Of a stretch of DNA of 56,021 nt, positions 51,242-56,021 are shown piece by piece (within the stretch, counting starts at the first letter, position 1; every line of letters starts with the position of its first letter). A program made the position numbers and the translations under genes. Origin of the DNA: Prolixibacteraceae bacterium (lineage in GTDB: Bacteria; Bacteroidota; Bacteroidia; Bacteroidales; Prolixibacteraceae); contig JALOCD010000011.1 of the NCBI GenBank assembly GCA_023228025.1, forward strand, positions 1 through 56,021, written 5' to 3'. The notes under the pieces were generated by a model. That model made no database searches, was not told the origin of the DNA, and saw nothing but the letters and a program-made list of their open reading frames with translations.

Positions 51242-51448
51242 TTTAGTTGGTTGAATTTAAATTGTCAAATGAATTTTTAGCATTTCGAATTTAATAAAAT
51301 AGCAGCAATGGTAGGCAATGGATCTTGTCAGGATTTTACCTACATCGAAATCATCCATTTCACCAATCCCAATCTCCAAATCCCTTACCATTCCCGCTGG
51401 CCACGCACCCTATTTTTACCTCATAATCATTCAGTAAAAAACAGTACC

Positions 51449-51706
51449 ATGAACGCTGAAAATTTCAAAAGGTTGCTTCAACTAGAAGCCGAGCAATTGT
51501 ACCACCGGGATTCTACACCCGAAAGCTTCATGAACTTTGTCAATCCTTTGATTCAGGAGCTTCTGAAAGAAAGCAGGTCCGAAACGATGACTGAAAGAGA
51601 CCTGGAAGAAATTTTGGTATCTTCGAAGTCAAGGGAAAAACAGGATTCCAGCAACAGAAACTGCTTCTTTGATATCGTTGACCTCTCGATGTACCGTGCG
51701 AATTAA
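51449..51706 (+). CDS. Small hypothetical protein (85 aa)
   Basis: From the ATG at 51449 it encodes a soluble, mostly helical product with KRLLQLEAEQLYHRDSTPE and a C-terminal CFFDIVDLSMYRA. The frame is open further upstream (51308), but that extension has no coding character. No known domain. A strong terminator lies 36 bp after the stop codon, which favours a real, monocistronic gene. Confidence 0.55.
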   Translation: MNAENFKRLLQLEAEQLYHRDSTPESFMNFVNPLIQELLKESRSETMTERDLEEILVSSKSREKQDSSNRNCFFDIVDLSMYRAN

Positions 51707-51741
51707 AACATATCAGGCGTTTCTTCAGATTCGCTTTCTTT

Positions 51742-51770
51742 AAAAAACAGATCCCTTATCTGTTTTTTTT
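51742..51770 (+). terminator. Intrinsic terminator after the 85-aa gene
   Basis: AAAAAACAGAT (51742-51752) pairs with ATCTGTTTTTT over 11 bp with a 5-nt loop, and the T run continues to 51770. The A and T tracts on both sides mean it could also work in the other direction. Confidence 0.88.
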
Positions 51771-51912
51771 GTACCATACAATCGTAAATACTCAAGATTT
51801 ACAACCTATTTGATAAGACAAAAGCAGAAATATGTCCAAGTCAATTTAATTGCCGATATGGTAGTGCCGAAACTCTTTTTAGTTATCTTCGCCTCGCTAT
51901 TACTACTACTAT

Positions 51913-52233
51913 ATGAGACAATTTCCGGGATACATCGTGTTATCCTCTGCCTTGCTTTTGGGGGTTGGTTGTTCTGACCCCAGGAGGGGAAAAAATAAAT
52001 CCGACAGCCATTCAATCCAGCAGGATGTGTACCCTTACAAACCTTTAGTCCAGGAGAACAGCATAAAACACCACCTCTCTCCCACACAAATTCCCTTGAA
52101 GTTATATGCAATTTCAGCGATCGCTTACCAATTTACTTTAGGAAAACAGTTTAAATTTCTAACGTTTAACAAACAAAACCTATTGACCATGATTTCCATG
52201 ATATACAACCGTCAATTTAACTATCAAATTTAA
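51913..52233 (+). pseudogene. Probable fragment of a lipoprotein gene
   Basis: Begins with ATG and a lipoprotein-type signal (MRQFPGYIVLSSALLLGVGC, lipobox LGVGC with Cys20), then a polar stretch. The last 50 residues look like chance translation of AT-rich sequence. Just downstream lies a frameshifted gene with no N-terminal signal, so both may be pieces of one decayed gene. Confidence 0.35.
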
Positions 52234-52285
52234 CTATCACCTCGAAAGTAAAATCATAATAATCATCCAAATCAAAGTCAAGAAG

Positions 52286-52866
52286 ATGCTCAGAAAACTG
52301 ATCAACAGGGGCCAGATCGAATTGGTCATCGCGCACTATTCGGACCAATATTTTATTGGTTATCCGGCACTGGACATGAAGAAGTCGATCGAGATCTCCG
52401 ACAAGATACTGGCTGCCCACGGCATGAAACGCTCCAGGGTATTTTTCGGACAGGAGATCCAATGGACACCCGCCTATGCCTCCGCGTTGAAAGACAAGTA
52501 TGACCTGGTTGTAACCTCCTCTGACCCCCACAGTTATTATCGCGACAAGACCCTACCTTTGGTCAATGTCCGCTATGGCAATGACCAGATCCTTGGATTA
52601 ATTGGCGCCGGCGAGAAAAAGCTGGACGGCCTGGAATGGGACTGTTCAGTGGAACACATGGCGGCAACCTGGAGGCAAAAAGAGCAGAAACTTGTATTCA
52701 GGAAGAACTGAATGAAAACAATCCCGGTATGAAGATGCATTTTTATGTTGTAAAAGGGGATGTCAACGCTGGACTGAAATTCGAGAACAGCCTGAATACC
52801 AGGCCTACTTATTATTTGAAAATTGAAGACAAGCAACTGAAATACGAAAAGGTGATACCGCAGTAA
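52286..52866 (+). pseudogene. Frameshifted gene of unknown family
   Basis: Codons 52286-52711 (AAHGMKRSRVFFGQEIQWTP, YDLVVTSSDPHSYYRDKTLP, RYGNDQILGLIGAGEKKLDG) end with a premature TGA after KLVFRKN. In another frame 52700-52866 goes on convincingly (ELNENNPGMKMHFYVVKGDV ... YYLKIEDKQLKYEKVIPQ). A frameshift near 52700-52712 (one base lost, or two gained) would rejoin them. I do not recognise the family. The N-terminus lacks a good start, so 5' truncation is also likely. Confidence 0.5.
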
Positions 52867-52976
52867 ATGTCTGGATTTGGATTAGTTGGATTTTAGGATT
52901 TTGGGATTTATGGAGGGATGCTTTGCCATTTTTTCTGTCCTGAAAAATCACTTCAATATAATATAATTAATTAAAT

Positions 52977-54572
52977 ATGAGATTATTAAGAATATTTTTC
53001 ATTGCATTTGGAACATTGGTTTACGGTCAGTCTGTTGAAGCCAAAGACCACAGTATCAAAGAGTTTGGTGCCATTCCTGACACCACTGTCCTCAGCACCA
53101 AAGCGATACAAACTGCCATCGATGCTTGCAGTGAGGATGGGGGAACCGTACAGATCCCGGCAGGGAATTGGCTATCCGGCACCCTGGTGCTCAGAAGCAA
53201 TGTCACGCTGAACCTGCAAAAAGGGGCAACTCTTTATGGAAGCAGACATCTGAGCGATTACCCCGGAAACATTCCCAAATACATTGCCTTACGCACCCGC
53301 GGAAAAGCCAAACAATTGATCTATGCCGAAAACCAGCACAACATTGCCATCACAGGAGAAGGGGAAATCGATGGTCAGGGCAGGTTCTTTGCCGACAAAA
53401 GTGCACCCGGCGTCCAATATGACCGTCCACACCTGATTCAACTGATCAACTGTCAGAAAGTCCTGATTGAAAAGGTCTCACTTAGGAATTCAGGATGCTG
53501 GATGGAACATTACCTCGCTTGCGATGACTTGAAGATTATTGGCATCAAAGTATTCAACCACAGCAACAAAAACAACGATGGGATTGATATCGATGGTTGT
53601 AACAGGGTAACCATCTCCGGCGTGAATGTCGACAGTGATGATGATGCCCTCTGTATCAAAAGTACATCAGGCAGGGCCAGCGAGAACATTACCGTTTCGA
53701 ACTGCATTCTCAGTAGCCATTGCAACGCATTTAAACTGGGCACAGAAACAAATACCGGATTCAAAAATATCGCGGCCAGCAACCTTGTCATCAAACCATC
53801 GGTGGTATCCGACAAATTTACTTACGGCCATATGGAGGGCTCTTCGGGGCTCGCACTTGAGATGGTCGACGGGGGAATCCTCGATGGAGTGGTTATTTCA
53901 AACGTAAAAATTGAAGGAACCTTTACCCCAATTTTCATTCGTCTCGGAAACCGGGCGCGCCCATACCGGGATGGCCAGGTCATCAGCCAGGTTGGTCAAT
54001 TGAAAAACGTTTCCATCGACAATGTCCTGGTAACCGGCGCCAAAAACCTCGGATGTTCCATCTCCGGAATTCCGGGTTATCCAGTAAAAAATATCAGCCT
54101 CAGCAACATCAGCATCACCTTCGAAGGTGGGGGGACCAAAGATCATGTTGCTAGGGCAATCCCTGAACTGGAAAAAGAATATCCTGAAGCCGAGATGTTC
54201 GACATGTTGCCTTCCTATGGATTTTTCGTTCGGCATGCCGAAGATATCCGCTTCTCCAACGTTCATCTAAGTACTGAAAAGGAGGATCTCAGGCCCGCCC
54301 TCTACCTGTCGGATGTTACAGATGCCGATTTTGGAAACCTTACAATTGGAGGCAATCCGAAAAATGTTTGCTCCGTATTGGCAGAAAACAGTCAAAACAT
54401 AGGATTCAACAGTTGCAGGATTCGCGGAGGCTCCTCCTGTTTTCTTCAATTGTCGGGTAGCAACAACCGAAAATTCAACCTACATAACAATGCATTGACC
54501 AATACCAAAATGGTGTACAATCCGGGGACGACCGGCAAACAGGAAATTCATGCCATAGGGAATATCAGGTGA
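52977..54572 (+). CDS. Glycoside hydrolase family 28 (polygalacturonase-like), exported
   Basis: The 531-aa product has a signal peptide (MRLLRIFFIAFGTLVYGQ) and a right-handed beta-helix. The family's active-site strands appear as NNDGIDIDGC, DSDDDALCIKS and SSHCNAFKLGTET, holding the catalytic Asp residues; the usual GHG motif appears as SSHCNAF. KEFGAIPD...T.AIQTAIDACSEDGGTVQIP is the conserved N-terminus. It should cut galacturonan or rhamnogalacturonan of pectin, which fits the rhamnose genes at 17-21 kb, though these are 32 kb away. A perfect palindrome follows. Confidence 0.9.
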   Translation: MRLLRIFFIAFGTLVYGQSVEAKDHSIKEFGAIPDTTVLSTKAIQTAIDACSEDGGTVQIPAGNWLSGTLVLRSNVTLNLQKGATLYGSRHLSDYPGNIPKYIALRTRGKAKQLIYAENQHNIAITGEGEIDGQGRFFADKSAPGVQYDRPHLIQLINCQKVLIEKVSLRNSGCWMEHYLACDDLKIIGIKVFNHSNKNNDGIDIDGCNRVTISGVNVDSDDDALCIKSTSGRASENITVSNCILSSHCNAFKLGTETNTGFKNIAASNLVIKPSVVSDKFTYGHMEGSSGLALEMVDGGILDGVVISNVKIEGTFTPIFIRLGNRARPYRDGQVISQVGQLKNVSIDNVLVTGAKNLGCSISGIPGYPVKNISLSNISITFEGGGTKDHVARAIPELEKEYPEAEMFDMLPSYGFFVRHAEDIRFSNVHLSTEKEDLRPALYLSDVTDADFGNLTIGGNPKNVCSVLAENSQNIGFNSCRIRGGSSCFLQLSGSNNRKFNLHNNALTNTKMVYNPGTTGKQEIHAIGNIR

Positions 54573-54580
54573 AAATTTCT

Positions 54581-54606
54581 TAGAGACGCACGGCCGTGCG
54601 TCTCTA
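54581..54606. repeat. 26-bp perfect palindrome after the GH28 gene
   Basis: TAGAGACGCACGG and its exact reverse complement abut without a loop. It lies 9 bp after the GH28 stop codon. As RNA it would make a strong hairpin but it lacks a T tract, so Rho-independent termination is doubtful; it may be a dispersed palindromic repeat. Confidence 0.85.
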
Positions 54607-54649
54607 CCACCCCAAACATTTTTGTAAATTGCGGCCTGATGATTGACCT

Positions 54650-56021
54650 ATGATGAACAAAATTTTGCCATGCATTTTTGCCATGCTTTTCGCTTTACAA
54701 ACAGTCATGCATGCCGAAATCCCTCCGGTTAAGGGTATTCCTTCAGAGAGGAAGGTTCATTTGACGGCAAAAAAAACCATAAACCAGGACTACAAAATCC
54801 ATATCGGCAAAATTTTCGATCCAATTAAACTGGATGGTGTGATCGATGAAAAAGATTGGCTCAAAGCAGAAACCGCCTCCAATTTCTACATGGTTTTACC
54901 TTACGACACAGGTCATTGCGTCGCCAAATCGGAAGTTAAGATGCTTTATGACGACAAGGCATTTTACCTGGCTGTCGTCTTCCATGATACCCTACCGGGA
55001 AAACGTCCCGTCGAATCTTATCGCAGGGATTTTACTTTCGCCAACAACGACAATTTTTTGGTCTTCATTGACCCGTTCAACGACCAGACTACAGGCTATT
55101 CCTTTGGGGTTAACGCAGTTGGCGCCATGTGGGATGGGAGCATGAGCGGAGGTTCGGCATCCAATTTAACCTGGGACTGCAAATGGGAGGTAAAAACGAA
55201 GAACTATCCCGACAAGTGGACTGCAGAATTTCGTATCCCATTTAAATCTGTCCGGTACAAAAATGGCCTGGATCAGTGGAACATTCAATTCTCGAGACAA
55301 GACCTGAAACTGAACGAAAAATCGGCATGGGCCCCTGTACCCCGACAATTTCCAACTGCATCGCTGGCCTATGCCGGTCAGTTGATCTGGCAGACGCCTC
55401 CACCCAAATCCGGCCTGAAACTTTCCCTGATCCCCTATCTTTATGGAAGTGTCTCCCGCGATTTTGAAAAATCAAAGGCTACTTCCTACCGGAAAGATTT
55501 CGGGATCGATGCGAAACTCGGACTCTCAAGCTCGCTAAACCTCGACCTGACTTACAATCCCGATTTTTCACAGGCTGAGGTGGATGATCAGGTAACCAAT
55601 CTGGAAAGATTCGAACTCTACTTCCCCGAAAAAAGGCAGTTTTTCCTGGAAAACAGCGATCTTTTCGGCAATTTCGGCTCGGCCAATGTCAGTCCCTTCT
55701 TTTCGAGAAGAATCGGACTGGATGCCCCGGTTAACTGGGGCGCCCGACTAAGCGGAAAGATCGGTAAGAATTGGCGGATTGGCATGATGGACATGCAAAC
55801 AGGAACAAAAGGGGAATACCTGTCTCGAAATTTTTACGTTGCCTCCATCCAGAAAAAACTCTTTTCGCGCTCTAACATCGGCGCCATCTTCGTCAACAAA
55901 CAACAACTCAACGTCCCTGACGCCTGGACCGGGAATAGTTACAACCGTGTTGCAGGACTTGAATACAACCTGGCCAGCAAGAACAATTTCTGGAATGCCA
56001 AGCTGTTCGGACAGAAATCAT
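54650..56021 (+). CDS. DUF5916-type protein with CBM9-like N-terminal domain (partial)
   Basis: Open to the right edge with no stop codon: at least 457 codons from the ATG ATG pair at 54650/54653. A signal peptide (MNKILPCIFAMLFALQTVMH) is followed by a carbohydrate-binding family 9-like domain (about 40-215): DPIKLDGVIDEKDWLKAE, VKMLYDDKAFYLAVVF, WTAEFRIPFKSVRY. After it comes the DUF5916 beta-barrel-like region with DLTYNPDFSQAEVDDQVTNL, RFELYFPEKRQFFLEN and FFSRRIG. These are predicted outer-membrane proteins of unknown role; pairing with GH28 suggests a glycan connection only by context. Confidence 0.88.
   Translation, partial: MMNKILPCIFAMLFALQTVMHAEIPPVKGIPSERKVHLTAKKTINQDYKIHIGKIFDPIKLDGVIDEKDWLKAETASNFYMVLPYDTGHCVAKSEVKMLYDDKAFYLAVVFHDTLPGKRPVESYRRDFTFANNDNFLVFIDPFNDQTTGYSFGVNAVGAMWDGSMSGGSASNLTWDCKWEVKTKNYPDKWTAEFRIPFKSVRYKNGLDQWNIQFSRQDLKLNEKSAWAPVPRQFPTASLAYAGQLIWQTPPPKSGLKLSLIPYLYGSVSRDFEKSKATSYRKDFGIDAKLGLSSSLNLDLTYNPDFSQAEVDDQVTNLERFELYFPEKRQFFLENSDLFGNFGSANVSPFFSRRIGLDAPVNWGARLSGKIGKNWRIGMMDMQTGTKGEYLSRNFYVASIQKKLFSRSNIGAIFVNKQQLNVPDAWTGNSYNRVAGLEYNLASKNNFWNAKLFGQKS

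Noticed and set aside
54581..54606. Intrinsic terminator for the GH28 gene
   Set aside because: The palindrome has no loop and no T tract after it.
1..56021. tRNA or rRNA genes
   Set aside because: I looked for T-loop GGTTCGAATCC-like segments with acceptor stems and for rRNA motifs and found none I could support.

Overview
The window reads as a chromosomal segment of a Bacteroidota bacterium, most like free-living Bacteroidales/Marinilabiliales-type lineages; genus is not assigned. Support: two TonB-receptor/DUF4249 pairs, LytS/LytTR signalling, FISUMP and DUF5916 proteins, an ArnT-like family 39 glycosyltransferase, and promoters of the TTTG-N18/19-TAnnTTTG type. I found no tRNA, rRNA, CRISPR array, integrase or complete insertion sequence.

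Layout. (1) 1-4989, minus strand: branched-chain amino acid operon ilvD-ilvB-ilvN-ilvC (ilvC runs off the left edge). It is preceded by a promoter, a 20-residue Ile/Leu/Val-rich leader peptide and a perfect terminator hairpin, i.e. a ribosome-mediated attenuator. Two intercistronic spacers hold G-rich decamer repeats that fit the G-quadruplex rule on the mRNA strand. (2) 5271-12612: PBP4-type carboxypeptidase, a patatin/Omp85 protein and two exported proteins of unknown role. (3) Enolase with a strong terminator. (4) 14317-15240: a small GIY-YIG nuclease gene bracketed by six 20-bp repeats on the left and four inverted copies on the right; further copies lie at 18.5 and 23.4 kb. (5) Queuosine operon yhhQ-queC-queF with a preQ1-I riboswitch candidate. 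(6) Rhamnose genes rhaT, rhaA and a class II aldolase, then a DUF1080-hydrolase fusion; no rhamnulokinase is present. (7) pepP, then a decayed zone 25.2-27.4 kb with an EEP nuclease gene broken by one TGA and a truncated phosphoesterase. (8) A YncE/alkaline-phosphatase fusion, a LytS/LytTR pair, and a duplicated TonB receptor/DUF4249 module. (9) A glycosyltransferase, and an exported aspartyl protease translationally coupled to a four-CBM48 protein. (10) 45.4-50.7 kb, minus strand: compact operon of histidine kinase, response regulator, response regulator-nucleotidyl cyclase, HD-YitT fusion and PPK2 polyphosphate kinase. (11) A second decayed zone (M14 peptidase remnant, frameshifted gene), then a GH28 pectinase and a DUF5916 protein cut by the right edge.

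Main discoveries. A dispersed ~330-bp repeat family has three members here (A 22979-23327 plus strand, C 27038-27383 minus, B 45031-45368 minus). Two of its hairpins show compensatory base changes between copies, which argues for a selected structure. The GIY-YIG gene with inverted repeat clusters looks like a REP/RAYT-style arrangement built on a different nuclease. At seven genes a purine-rich tandem repeat begins at or within a few bases of the stop codon. The ilv attenuator and the kinase-cyclase-HD/YitT-PPK2 operon are also worth following up.
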